From: JBMNOU01 sp050943215
Lineage (GTDB): Bacteria > Bacillota > Clostridia > Christensenellales > SZUA-584
Length of the DNA stretch: 64,000 bases
Reading direction: 5' to 3'
Assembly (NCBI GenBank): GCA_050943215.1
Contig: JBMNOU010000004.1
Span: 1-64,000, forward strand
Part shown: one piece after another, positions 52,125 through 61,388 of the stretch
Layout of the letters: each line of letters opens with the position of its first letter
Numbering within the stretch: position 1 is the stretch's first letter
Position numbers and translations under genes: made by a program
The notes under the pieces: model-generated
Database searches by the model: none
Told to the model about the DNA's origin: nothing
The model's input: the letters and a program-made list of their open reading frames with translations, nothing else

Positions 52125-54242
52125 GTGTCGTTGCCAACTCTCAAATCAAAAAAAAGGTTACTTTTTTTAATGGCCGCGATCATCATTTTGTTGTTCGGGC
52201 TGTCTTTGAAAATGGGGGTTATCGTTTTTATTCAGGGCAAAGATTTGCAGGAAAAGGCGTTGGTCCAGCAAACGCGGGATTTAATTGTTTCAGCAAAAAG
52301 AGGAAATATACTCGACAGAAACAAAAACGTACTTGCCCAGAGCGCAACCGCGCAGACCGTTGTCTTAAGGCCGTCGGAAATTAACAAAGGGAATGTGGAC
52401 GGTATCGTTATAGCACTTTCTCAAACACTTGGTTTAGATGAAGAAAAGGTGCGTGGAAAGGCTACCGATAAAACAAAGTCTGAGGTATGGCTCGCAAGAC
52501 AGATTCCGAACGATACGGCGGATGAGCTAAGGAAACTCAATCTCCCAGGCGTATATTTTACCATTGATGTCAAACGATATTATCCGAACAGTTCTTTTTT
52601 GACTCAGACGCTTGGTATAACGACAATCGATGGCGTTGGTCAAGAGGGCATTGAAGCCTATTTTGACAAATATCTTTCGGGACAGAACGGAAAGATTATC
52701 TCTGAAACGGACAATAAGGGGCGCGCGATACCTCTTGGGGAACAAGAATTCATCGAGGCTATAGATGGTTACAACGTTGTACTGACGGTGGACGAGGTGA
52801 TACAGAGCTTTCTTGAGCAGGCGCTTGATGAAGCATATGTTCAGCAAAACGCACTTAGCGCTTACGGCATCGCAATGGATCCCCATACGGGGGAGATCCT
52901 TGCAATTGCCAATATTCCGGACTACGACCTTAATAATCCGCCCCGGGACGATATTCCGCTTTTGATCGAACTGACACGGAACAAGGTCATTACCGACGTT
53001 TACGAACCGGGATCAACATTTAAAGCCGTTACGTGCGCGGCGGCGCTCGACAGCGGTGCGATTACCGTCGGAACCACATTTAATTGTCCGGGCTTTTCGA
53101 TTGTCGATGGCCAGATGGTTAAATGCTGGCGGTATCCGAGAACTCATGGGCACCAGACGCTGCACAAGGCTGTTCAGAATTCCTGCAACGTTGCTTTTAT
53201 GCGGATGGGCTTCGAAATGGGGACTCAGACGTTTTACGATTATATATACAAATTCGGTTTCGGACAGAAAACGGGTATCACATTCCCTTCCGACCAGGGC
53301 GGAATCGTCATGCCGGAAAAATATGTAAAAGATGGTGACCTCGCCCGCATTGCGTTCGGGCAATCGATAGCCGTAACGCCACTGCAACTGATCTCCTCAT
53401 TCAGTGCAGTGGTGAACGGCGGTTTTTTATATGAGCCGACAATTGTCAAAAACATAGAGGACGGAGAAGGCACCGTTATCAAACAATTTGCCCCGGTTGT
53501 CGTATCCCAGCCGATCAGCGGTGAGACGTCGGCTACTATGCGTGATATACTAGAAAGCGTCGTAAGCGAAGGCAGCGGAAAGAATTGCTACATACCCGGA
53601 TATAGGGTTGGGGGGAAAACGGGCACCGCGCAGAAATATGATGAAAACCATCAGGTGATGACTGGGAAGCATATTGCATCGTTTATTGGTTTTGCGCCGG
53701 CTGATGATCCTAAGATTGTCGTGCTGATCGTTATTGACGAACCGAACGTTGCAGTGGATTTCGGCAGCGTTGTAGCGGCGCCATATGTAAAAAACGTGCT
53801 TTTTAATTCGCTTCAATATATGGGTGTTGCGCCGGATTATGACCAGGTGGCAAAACCTAGGCAGGTAGTCGTTCCGGATGTGGCGGGGATGGAAAAGGCC
53901 GAGGCAGCAGCCGCGCTCGAACAAGTAAATCTTGAGTATCTGCTGGACGGAACGGGAAACGTGATAGAACAGATGCCCGCCCCAGAGACCCAGGTGGATG
54001 AAGGAACGACGGTGCTGCTATATATGCAGAATAAAAGTGCTGCAGTAGATATGGAAGGCAAGGTAGTCGTTCCCGATCTTAAAGGCATGAGCGTGATGGA
54101 TGCCGCAAAGGCTTTGGATAACTGCAAGCTGCAGCTTGGCATTCACGGCAAAGGAATTGCATCGTACCAAAATCCGGGTGCCGGGGAGATTATCAAAGAA
54201 GGCAGCACAGTTATGGTTGAATTCAGCGAACCGGCCGGTTAA
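52125..54242 (+). CDS. Class B penicillin-binding protein with two PASTA domains (FtsI/SpoVD type)
   Basis: A transpeptidase of about 705 residues. A short cytoplasmic start and membrane segment (about 10-32) are followed by the PBP dimerisation domain (about 50-210). The transpeptidase domain has the active-site SxxK motif in EPGSTFKAVTC, SCN in VQNSCNVAFMR and KTG in VGGKTGTAQKYD. Two PASTA domains follow: one starts VVVPDVAGMEKAEAAA, the second VVVPDLKGMSVMDAAK. The GTG at 52125 lies 8 nt after AGGAGG and is preferred over an ATG at 52101 without a site. It cross-links septal peptidoglycan, or spore cortex if it is the SpoVD paralogue; the cluster position alone does not decide. Confidence 0.9.
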   Translation: MSLPTLKSKKRLLFLMAAIIILLFGLSLKMGVIVFIQGKDLQEKALVQQTRDLIVSAKRGNILDRNKNVLAQSATAQTVVLRPSEINKGNVDGIVIALSQTLGLDEEKVRGKATDKTKSEVWLARQIPNDTADELRKLNLPGVYFTIDVKRYYPNSSFLTQTLGITTIDGVGQEGIEAYFDKYLSGQNGKIISETDNKGRAIPLGEQEFIEAIDGYNVVLTVDEVIQSFLEQALDEAYVQQNALSAYGIAMDPHTGEILAIANIPDYDLNNPPRDDIPLLIELTRNKVITDVYEPGSTFKAVTCAAALDSGAITVGTTFNCPGFSIVDGQMVKCWRYPRTHGHQTLHKAVQNSCNVAFMRMGFEMGTQTFYDYIYKFGFGQKTGITFPSDQGGIVMPEKYVKDGDLARIAFGQSIAVTPLQLISSFSAVVNGGFLYEPTIVKNIEDGEGTVIKQFAPVVVSQPISGETSATMRDILESVVSEGSGKNCYIPGYRVGGKTGTAQKYDENHQVMTGKHIASFIGFAPADDPKIVVLIVIDEPNVAVDFGSVVAAPYVKNVLFNSLQYMGVAPDYDQVAKPRQVVVPDVAGMEKAEAAAALEQVNLEYLLDGTGNVIEQMPAPETQVDEGTTVLLYMQNKSAAVDMEGKVVVPDLKGMSVMDAAKALDNCKLQLGIHGKGIASYQNPGAGEIIKEGSTVMVEFSEPAG

Positions 54243-54313
54243 AGGTTTTGCGTTACAATCTGCCTTTGTTGTGGTATAATCCAGCAGAGAGTTTTCATTT
54301 GGGAGGAAAAAGA

Positions 54314-55756
54314 TTGAAACTGGCGGATTTATGCTGCGCGGGAATGCACATTATCGGCAACGCCCAAACGGATATAAAAAGCATCGAATATGATTCAAGA
54401 AAAGTGAGCGAAGGGGCGCTCTTTTTCTGCATTAGCGGATATAAAACAGACGGGCACAACTATGCGCAAAATGCGGTGGAAGCAGGCGCGGCGGCGCTGA
54501 TGGTAACCCGAAAGCTCGATATCAATGTGCCGCAAATACTGGTGGATGATGCGCGGATGGCAATGGCGCACATTTCGAGGGAATTTTACGGCCGGCCGGA
54601 CGAAACGCTTAAGATGATAGGCATTACGGGAACGAACGGAAAGACGACGACCACATATATGATTAAATCCGTACTCGAATGTACGGGCAAGAAAACAGGG
54701 TTAATCGGTACGATTATCAACATGATCGGCGATAGGGAGCTTCACGCTGAGAGGACGACTCCCGAGTCACCCGATCTGTTTGCGTTACTTCGGCGTATGG
54801 CAGACGATGGCTGCAAAGCGGCCGTTATGGAAGTATCGTCCCATTCTCTTGAGCTCGGGCGTACAAGCGGAATCACTTTTGACGTATCGGTATTTACGAA
54901 CTTAACTCAGGATCACCTCGATTTCCATCAAACGTTTGAAAATTATTTGAATGCAAAGAAAAAGCTGTTCTGCGCATCAAAACAGGCGGCAGTTAATATT
55001 GACGATAACGCCGCGGCTGATATTATGGCTGTTGATATAGACTGGAGAACCTTTGGCATAAAGGAAAAGGCAGATGTTTATGCGAGAAACATTGAGATCA
55101 CGCCAAAAGGCGTTACTTATGATCTGTGCTGCCAGGGGGCAATGCTGCCACTGCACCTTAGAATTCCCGGCATCTTCAGCGTATATAATTCACTTGCGGC
55201 GGCAACTGCGTGCCTCATATTGGGAGAAGGTCTAGAAGCGATCAAAAAGGGTCTAGAGGCAATGCCCAGCGTTGCCGGACGGTTCGAGGTGCTGGATACG
55301 GGCAGCCGGCCTTTTACTATCATACTTGACTATGCTCATACGCCGGACAGCCTTCAAAACACTCTGATGACCGTCAAATCGTTTGCGAGAGGGCGCATCA
55401 TCCCAGTGTTCGGATGCGGTGGCGACAGAGACAGGGGCAAAAGGCCGATCATGGGGGAGATAGCAGGACGTTTATCATCATTCGCGGTCATCACTTCGGA
55501 TAACCCGAGAACGGAAGACCCGTTTGAAATTATCCGGTCCGTTGAAAGCGGAATGAAGAAAACGGACTGCCCATATATCTGCATCGAGAATAGAAGGGCA
55601 GCAATCAAATACGCGATTGACAATGCGCAATCTGAAGATATCATTGTCCTTGCGGGAAAAGGCCATGAAACGTACCAGGAAATAGGCAATGTCAAATATC
55701 CGTTTGATGAAAAAAAAGTTGTTAAAGAACTGCTCTACGAAGTAACAAAAGAATAA
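54314..55756 (+). CDS. murE: UDP-MurNAc-L-Ala-D-Glu--2,6-diaminopimelate ligase
   Basis: A Mur ligase of about 480 residues that adds the third amino acid of the stem peptide. ATP motif IGITGTNGKTTTTYMI; UDP-substrate residues in ERTTPESPDLFALL; and DNPR in VITSDNPRTEDPFE, the motif associated with meso-diaminopimelate rather than lysine. The start is a TTG at 54314, 7 nt after GGGAGG, giving MKLADLCCAG; the longer frame from 54248 overlaps the previous gene's trailer and is unlikely. No murF follows, unlike the usual order. Confidence 0.93.
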   Translation: MKLADLCCAGMHIIGNAQTDIKSIEYDSRKVSEGALFFCISGYKTDGHNYAQNAVEAGAAALMVTRKLDINVPQILVDDARMAMAHISREFYGRPDETLKMIGITGTNGKTTTTYMIKSVLECTGKKTGLIGTIINMIGDRELHAERTTPESPDLFALLRRMADDGCKAAVMEVSSHSLELGRTSGITFDVSVFTNLTQDHLDFHQTFENYLNAKKKLFCASKQAAVNIDDNAAADIMAVDIDWRTFGIKEKADVYARNIEITPKGVTYDLCCQGAMLPLHLRIPGIFSVYNSLAAATACLILGEGLEAIKKGLEAMPSVAGRFEVLDTGSRPFTIILDYAHTPDSLQNTLMTVKSFARGRIIPVFGCGGDRDRGKRPIMGEIAGRLSSFAVITSDNPRTEDPFEIIRSVESGMKKTDCPYICIENRRAAIKYAIDNAQSEDIIVLAGKGHETYQEIGNVKYPFDEKKVVKELLYEVTKE

Positions 55757-55782
55757 TATTATATACGGGAGAAAACGATCGT

Positions 55783-56781
55783 ATGGACGTAATGATTTAT
55801 GCGGTGCTGGCGTCGTTTGTCATCGCATTGGCGGCGGGTTATGTGGGGGTGCCGCTTTTAAAAAGGCTGAAGTTTGGTCAGCAGGTTAGGGATGATGGGC
55901 CAAAAACCCATTTGTCCAAGGCGGGAACGCCCACTATGGGCGGTATCATCATTCTGGTCGCCCTTATCGCTACCACGCTGATATTCGTAAGAGGCAACTA
56001 TGAGTATGTTTGGCTATCTCTTGGTGTAACGGTCGGTTTCGGCTTGATTGGATTGATGGATGATTTAATCATCGTCGTCAAAAAACGCTCTCTTGGTTTA
56101 AGACCGTATCAGAAAATTATCGGACAGATCGGTATAGCATGCATTGTTGCATTTTTTGCATATAAAAACCCGGCCATAGGTTCAATGCTTGTTGTTCCGT
56201 TTTTTGGTGTGATTTTGGATCTTGGCGTATGGTATATACCGTTTACCGTAGTTGCCGTTGTGCTTATTGTCAACAGCGTTAACCTGGCGGACGGGCTTGA
56301 CGGGCTGGCTTCGGGTGTGATGCTGATCAATTTAGCGACGTATACAATCATTTTTTTCGGCATGTTTCAGCTGCTTACAGCAAGCGGCCAGTCTCTTTTG
56401 GCATCTAACATCAGCAATATGATGATATTTACCGCCGCACTCACCGGCGCCTGCCTTGGGTTTTTGCGTTTTAACACGTATCCCGCCAAGATATTTATGG
56501 GGGATACGGGAGCGTTTGCACTAGGGGGCGCATTGTCCGTGATCGTCGTTGTGTCAAGGCTGCAACTGCTGTTAATCATCACCGGACTGATGTTTCTTTT
56601 GACTTCCATATCCGTTATCCTGCAGGTCGGGTCGTATAAACTGCGGAAAAAACGGATCTTTAAAATGGCGCCTTTACACCACCATTTTGAACTGAAGGGT
56701 ATTCCGGAAACTAAAATCGTTGCCTTCTATATACTGATTACGATTGTACTGTGCCTTGTGGGCATTCTGGCCGTTAATTAG
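55783..56781 (+). CDS. mraY: Phospho-MurNAc-pentapeptide transferase MraY
   Basis: A 332-residue enzyme with ten membrane segments that makes lipid I from UDP-MurNAc-pentapeptide and undecaprenyl phosphate. It shows THLSKAGTPTMGG, the catalytic LIGLMDDLIIV, VNLADGLDGLASG, MGDTGAFALGG and, near the end, MAPLHHHFELKG. The ATG at 55783 has its ribosome binding site some 11 nt upstream; another in-frame ATG is at 55792. It joins murE and murD directly. Confidence 0.95.
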   Translation: MDVMIYAVLASFVIALAAGYVGVPLLKRLKFGQQVRDDGPKTHLSKAGTPTMGGIIILVALIATTLIFVRGNYEYVWLSLGVTVGFGLIGLMDDLIIVVKKRSLGLRPYQKIIGQIGIACIVAFFAYKNPAIGSMLVVPFFGVILDLGVWYIPFTVVAVVLIVNSVNLADGLDGLASGVMLINLATYTIIFFGMFQLLTASGQSLLASNISNMMIFTAALTGACLGFLRFNTYPAKIFMGDTGAFALGGALSVIVVVSRLQLLLIITGLMFLLTSISVILQVGSYKLRKKRIFKMAPLHHHFELKGIPETKIVAFYILITIVLCLVGILAVN

Positions 56782-56792
56782 AGAGGTTGAAT

Positions 56793-58139
56793 ATGAAAGA
56801 CAAAAGAGTCATGGTTGTGGGCATGGCAAAAAGCGGCATCGCAAGCGCAAGGCTGCTGATCGAAAAGGGTGCAAAGCCCGTGCTGTATGACGCAAAAGAC
56901 ATTGATGCTTTTCCGGCACATACGTTTGATGAATTTGCGGGCAAGGCGGCCTTCGCATTCGGCTCTGACCCAAAGACGGTGGCGAAAAACGCGGACGTGC
57001 TGGTTTTAAGCCCGGGAGTACCTACCGATCTTGAATTTATCGCCGAGGCTCGGCGCAGCGGAAAAAAAATCATTGGCGAGATAGAGCTTGGTTTTTTATA
57101 CTCGAACGCAGAGTTTGTCGCAATCACCGGAACGAATGGCAAGACCACAACAACGGCTCTTACCGGAGAGGTTTTTTTGAACGCAGGATTTTATACATAT
57201 GTCCTTGGAAATATAGGCATTCCTATCACAGAAGAAGCGGTAAAGACAAAAAAAGGCGATATTATCGTAGCGGAGACAGCAGCGCTGCAGCTAGAAACGA
57301 TAGACTCGTTTGTGCCGCGCGCATGTGCGGTGCTCAACATCACTGAGGATCATCTCAACCGGTATGGTACGATGGAAAACTACACCGCAGCGAAAGAGCG
57401 AGTGTTTGAGAATCAGACGGAAAAGGATTTTTGCGTGCTGAATTATGATAATAATATTACGCGGCTGATGGCAAGAAAACAGAAGTCAAAAATTATTTGG
57501 TTTTCTCGTAAAGTTGAGCTTGATTTTGGCGTATTTATAAAAGAGGGAGATATAATAAGCCGCGAAGAGGACGGGGATTATATCATATGCCGGGCGGATG
57601 AAGTGGCAATTCCGGGTGCGCATAATCTTGAAAACGCTCTTGCCGCCGCCGCACTTGCCCGGTGTTACAAAATCAGTAAAGACGTGATACGAAAAACGTT
57701 TATTGCGTTTCCGGGCGTTGAGCACCGGATAGAGTTCGTACGCGAAACCGGCGGCGTCAGATATATCAATGACTCAAAGGGAACGAACCCCGATGCTACT
57801 GAGAAAGCAGTGGCGGCTATGACACGGCCGACGGTGATCATACTAGGCGGATCTGATAAGAACAATAGTTTTGTGTCTCTCATCAAAGGGTTCAAAGATA
57901 ATATCAAAGCGGCCGTCGTAATTGGGGATACGAAGCAAAAGATTATTAACGACGCAAAAGAGGCTGGTTTTAGCCCGATTTATACTGCAGATAGTTTTTT
58001 AGACGCGGTATTAAAATCAAAAGAAATCGCGCGGGAGGGTTGGAACGTTCTGTTGTCTCCGGCGTGCGCAAGCTACGATATGTTTGAAGATTACGAGCAG
58101 AGGGGGAGAGTATTTAAAGAGATTGTCAATTCGCTATAG
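56793..58139 (+). CDS. murD: UDP-MurNAc-L-alanine--D-glutamate ligase
   Basis: A Mur ligase of about 448 residues that adds D-Glu to UDP-MurNAc-L-Ala. N-terminal Rossmann-like VMVVGMAKSGIASARLL, ATP motif AITGTNGKTTTTAL, the central EHRIEFVRETGGVRYINDSK and the C-terminal VIILGGSDKNNSF. The ATG at 56793 follows GAGAGG by 6 nt and is preferred to a TTG two codons earlier. Only 11 nt separate it from mraY and 9 nt from ftsW. Confidence 0.94.
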   Translation: MKDKRVMVVGMAKSGIASARLLIEKGAKPVLYDAKDIDAFPAHTFDEFAGKAAFAFGSDPKTVAKNADVLVLSPGVPTDLEFIAEARRSGKKIIGEIELGFLYSNAEFVAITGTNGKTTTTALTGEVFLNAGFYTYVLGNIGIPITEEAVKTKKGDIIVAETAALQLETIDSFVPRACAVLNITEDHLNRYGTMENYTAAKERVFENQTEKDFCVLNYDNNITRLMARKQKSKIIWFSRKVELDFGVFIKEGDIISREEDGDYIICRADEVAIPGAHNLENALAAAALARCYKISKDVIRKTFIAFPGVEHRIEFVRETGGVRYINDSKGTNPDATEKAVAAMTRPTVIILGGSDKNNSFVSLIKGFKDNIKAAVVIGDTKQKIINDAKEAGFSPIYTADSFLDAVLKSKEIAREGWNVLLSPACASYDMFEDYEQRGRVFKEIVNSL

Positions 58140-58148
58140 GGGGATATT

Positions 58149-59264
58149 ATGGCCAAGCGCTCTTTTGACTATTCGCTGCTTATCATTACAATTATACTCG
58201 TGCTGTTCGGTATCGTGATGGTATTTAGCGCTAGCTTCTATTACGCGGAACACAGTGCGAACACGGGCTATAACGGATACTATTATTTTTGGAAACAAGT
58301 CTCCGGCGCTGGTCTGGGAATCGTCGCGATGGTTACGCTGATGCTTTTTGATTACAATAAACTTAAAAAGCTCCGGTTCTGGATACTCGGCGCCGGTCTT
58401 TTGTTGATGGTACTCGTGTTTGTGCCGGGTATCGGCATCAAAGTCAACGGATCGAGCCGGTGGGTCAATTTATATATACTTGATTTACAGTCAGTTGAAG
58501 TCTTAAAATTCGCAATCATCGTTTTTATGGCGGGGGGGATATCAAACAGCGCCGAAAAAATGCATACGTTTAGGTATGGTATGCTTCCGTATCTTGTGCT
58601 GTTGGCAATATCGGGGTTGCTGCTGTATCTGCAGCCGAATTTCAGCGCTGTGGTCACGTTGGCGTTGATGATGTTTGTGATGATGCTGGTGGGCGGTGCC
58701 AATCTCTTTCATTTTGGAGCGATCGGGCTGGGCGGACTCGGAGTGGGCGCGCTGGCCATGGTGGCTACAGAAGATGCGGGTTACCGCGTCGATAGGATAC
58801 TTGCGTTTCTCGACCCATGGGCGTATTCCTCCGACCAGAGCTATCAGCTGGTCCAATCGCTGTATTCAATCGGTTCAGGTGGGCTTTTTGGTCTCGGTCT
58901 AGGCAACTCAAGGCAGAAATTCTTGTTCCTGCCTTACAGTGAATCTGACTGCATCTTTGCTATCGTCGTAGAGGAACTCGGGTTTGTCGGCGGTATTCTT
59001 TTAATAGCGGTATTTGCAATATTTATCTGGCGCGGTGTCAGGATTGCTCTGCGTGCGCCTAATACTTTCGGTATGATGCTTGCAACGGGGATAACAGCTG
59101 TAATCGCCATACAGGTTTTTATCAACATAGGCGTCGTTACCGGATGTGTGCCGCCCACCGGAGTAGCACTTCCGTTTATCAGTGCAGGCAGAACGCAGCT
59201 AATTATGTTTATGGCTTCGGTTGGTGTACTGCTCAATATATCAAGGCAGAGCCGCGCGGCCTAG
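58149..59264 (+). CDS. ftsW: SEDS peptidoglycan glycosyltransferase (FtsW/SpoVE type)
   Basis: A 371-residue polytopic membrane protein of the SEDS family with about ten membrane segments. It polymerises lipid II with its partner class B PBP. Key family features: FSASFYYAEH after the first segment, GSSRWVNL, VEVLKFAIIVFMAG, LQPNFSAVVTLA, and DPWAYSSDQSYQLVQSLYSIGSGGL. In the last conserved loop the usual SYGGSS pattern is replaced by ISAGRTQL. Whether it serves division or spore cortex is not settled by sequence. GGGGG precedes the ATG. Confidence 0.9.
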   Translation: MAKRSFDYSLLIITIILVLFGIVMVFSASFYYAEHSANTGYNGYYYFWKQVSGAGLGIVAMVTLMLFDYNKLKKLRFWILGAGLLLMVLVFVPGIGIKVNGSSRWVNLYILDLQSVEVLKFAIIVFMAGGISNSAEKMHTFRYGMLPYLVLLAISGLLLYLQPNFSAVVTLALMMFVMMLVGGANLFHFGAIGLGGLGVGALAMVATEDAGYRVDRILAFLDPWAYSSDQSYQLVQSLYSIGSGGLFGLGLGNSRQKFLFLPYSESDCIFAIVVEELGFVGGILLIAVFAIFIWRGVRIALRAPNTFGMMLATGITAVIAIQVFINIGVVTGCVPPTGVALPFISAGRTQLIMFMASVGVLLNISRQSRAA

Positions 59265-59326
59265 CGCACACCTTAGTATCACCTGCATAAGATATTAATA
59301 TGTGATATATATGCGGGGGGGCCAAT

Positions 59327-60580
59327 ATGGCAAAATTGATAATAAACGGTGGTGCAAAGCTTGAGGGGGAGCTGAGCATTCAGGGCGCAAAAAATGCGGC
59401 GCTTCCTGTATTTGCAGCCGCATTACTTACAGAAGAACCGGTAATCATATATAATTGGCCGGCGATATCAGATGTTTACAATATGTTATCAATATTGGAG
59501 CATATCGGTGCGTATGTCTCATACGAAAAAGATAAACTGATAATCGATACCCGCCACGCACTGCTGTGGGAGATGCCTGACAGGCTAGCAAAGGAGATAC
59601 GTTCATCTATATTCATGATGGGGCCGATACTGGCGCGTTTCAGGATGGCCAGGTTTACCTATCCCGGCGGATGTGAAATTGGTACCAGACCCATCGATCT
59701 GCATCTAAGGGGGTTAAAAAATCTTGGCGTTAACGTGACCGAGGCCGGCGGTCATATCATGTGCGAAGGCAAACGGCTCAAAGGCGGGGATGTACATCTT
59801 GATTACCCGAGCGTGGGCGCAACGGAAAACCTGATGATGGCAGCCGCGTTGGCACCCGGAAATACAGTGATCAGAAATGCCGCGAGAGAGCCGGAAATTC
59901 TAGAGCTGCAGGAAGTGCTAAACCAGATGGGCGGTGCTGTTAAAGGCGCTGGTACAAGCAATATTTATATTGAAGGCAAAAGCAGGTTGGGTGGCTTTAC
60001 TTATACGTGTATACCGGATAGAATTGTTGCAGGCACTTTAATGGTTGCGGCTGTTGTGACAAATGGCAATGTCACGTTAAAGAATGTTATACCCGAGCAT
60101 GTTTTTGCGATCACCGCAAAACTTAGGGAAGCTGGGGCGCAGATAAAAATTTATAACGATGTGATAACGGTGATCGGACAGGGGAGGCCAAAAGAAATGC
60201 ATTTGATTGAGACGGGTCCGTATCCTGGGTTTCCAACGGACATGCAGGCGCAGATGTGTACAGCTGCAAGCATCTCAAAAGGCACAAGCATCATTGTCGA
60301 AAGCGTATTTGACAACCGTTTCAAACATGTGGGAGAGCTGCTGCGGATGGGTGCAAACGTCGTAATAAAAAACAACGTGGCGGTGATCAAGGGCGTCGAG
60401 AAGCTGCACGGCGCGGAGGTGACTGCAATGGACCTGCGGGGCGGTGCGGCGCTGGTGCTTGCGGGACTTTGTGCCGACGGAACAACAACTGTCGACCAGG
60501 TAAAGATTATTGACAGAGGATATGAGACATTTGAATCCGAACTAAACTGCCTTGGCGCGGATATTAGGAGGGAGGAGTAA
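59327..60580 (+). CDS. murA: UDP-N-acetylglucosamine 1-carboxyvinyltransferase MurA
   Basis: A 417-residue cytoplasmic enzyme that starts peptidoglycan precursor synthesis by transferring enolpyruvate to UDP-GlcNAc; it is the target of fosfomycin. Seen: GAKNAALPVFAAALL, the catalytic Cys in YPGGCEIGTRPIDLHL, GATENLMMAAALA, and PGFPTDMQAQMC. The Cys is present, so fosfomycin sensitivity would be expected at this site. It occupies the place where murG, murC or murB often lie. GGGGGGG precedes the ATG. Confidence 0.94.
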   Translation: MAKLIINGGAKLEGELSIQGAKNAALPVFAAALLTEEPVIIYNWPAISDVYNMLSILEHIGAYVSYEKDKLIIDTRHALLWEMPDRLAKEIRSSIFMMGPILARFRMARFTYPGGCEIGTRPIDLHLRGLKNLGVNVTEAGGHIMCEGKRLKGGDVHLDYPSVGATENLMMAAALAPGNTVIRNAAREPEILELQEVLNQMGGAVKGAGTSNIYIEGKSRLGGFTYTCIPDRIVAGTLMVAAVVTNGNVTLKNVIPEHVFAITAKLREAGAQIKIYNDVITVIGQGRPKEMHLIETGPYPGFPTDMQAQMCTAASISKGTSIIVESVFDNRFKHVGELLRMGANVVIKNNVAVIKGVEKLHGAEVTAMDLRGGAALVLAGLCADGTTTVDQVKIIDRGYETFESELNCLGADIRREE

Positions 60581-60584
60581 ACGT

Positions 60585-61298
60585 TTGAGCAAAGGCAGGA
60601 GAGCGCTGAAAATTGTGTCTTTCGTGGTGCTTTTTTGTGTGCTTGCTTTCGTGGCATATCAGTTGTTTCAGATAAGGAGGATCACGGTTAACGGATGCGA
60701 AACGCTCAAAGAAGAAAATATCATCTCGTTAACCGGGCTAGAATACGGGCAGAGCATTTTTACCGTTGATACGCAGCAGATTATGGAAACGATGGACACA
60801 GAGCCTAATATCAAGCCGGTTAGCGTCAATATCGAATATCCGGATGGCATCGTGATCACGATTAAGCAGAGAAAAGAAGCAGCCTGCATAAAAAAAGAAA
60901 ATGCGCTGCTCATCATTGATGACGAATGTTACCTGTTAAAAGTGCTGATGCAGCCAGACGTAGTGCCGTATCCGTTAGTGCATGGATTGCAGGCAGATGC
61001 GTTTAAGGTTGGTGAAAGAGTTGGCGTTAAAGACATATACCAGCTTGATGTGTTGTCAAGCGTGCTGGTTGAGGCAAAAAATAGCGGTATCAGCCTTTTG
61101 AGTATTGATGTATCGCTGGCCGCAAATGTTGTGCTTGAAACAAAAGATGGATATACGGTGGAGATCGGAGACGATACCCGGCTTTCAAATAAATTTTCGT
61201 TAGTGAAGTCTGTAATAAAGAAAATTAAAGAAATGGGAAAGACGGAAGGCATTCTTAACGTCGCTTCTGCAGCAAACGTATATTACCGCGAAAATTGA
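60585..61298 (+). CDS. ftsQ: FtsQ/DivIB division protein
   Basis: A bitopic protein of about 237 residues. The cytoplasmic tail is short and basic and is followed by one membrane segment (about 10-28, IVSFVVLFCVLAFVAYQLF). A POTRA domain (about 30-100) begins IRRITVNGCETLKEENII and is followed by the FtsQ/DivIB beta domain. It stabilises the FtsL/DivIC complex at the septum. The start is a TTG at 60585 just after GGAGGAG, 4 nt beyond the murA stop; a frame reaching back into murA (60552) is less likely. Confidence 0.87.
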   Translation: MSKGRRALKIVSFVVLFCVLAFVAYQLFQIRRITVNGCETLKEENIISLTGLEYGQSIFTVDTQQIMETMDTEPNIKPVSVNIEYPDGIVITIKQRKEAACIKKENALLIIDDECYLLKVLMQPDVVPYPLVHGLQADAFKVGERVGVKDIYQLDVLSSVLVEAKNSGISLLSIDVSLAANVVLETKDGYTVEIGDDTRLSNKFSLVKSVIKKIKEMGKTEGILNVASAANVYYREN

Positions 61299-61388
61299 TC
61301 TAAATGTATTGTTATTTTCTGCAAACATGTTATTATTAATATCGGGGTTTTGTATGCTGTTATTTGTTATTACATTTTGAGGGGATTT

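Noticed and set aside
53056..53338. Short open frames inside the penicillin-binding protein gene
   Set aside because: They lie in other frames of a conserved domain that includes SxN, with no translation signals.
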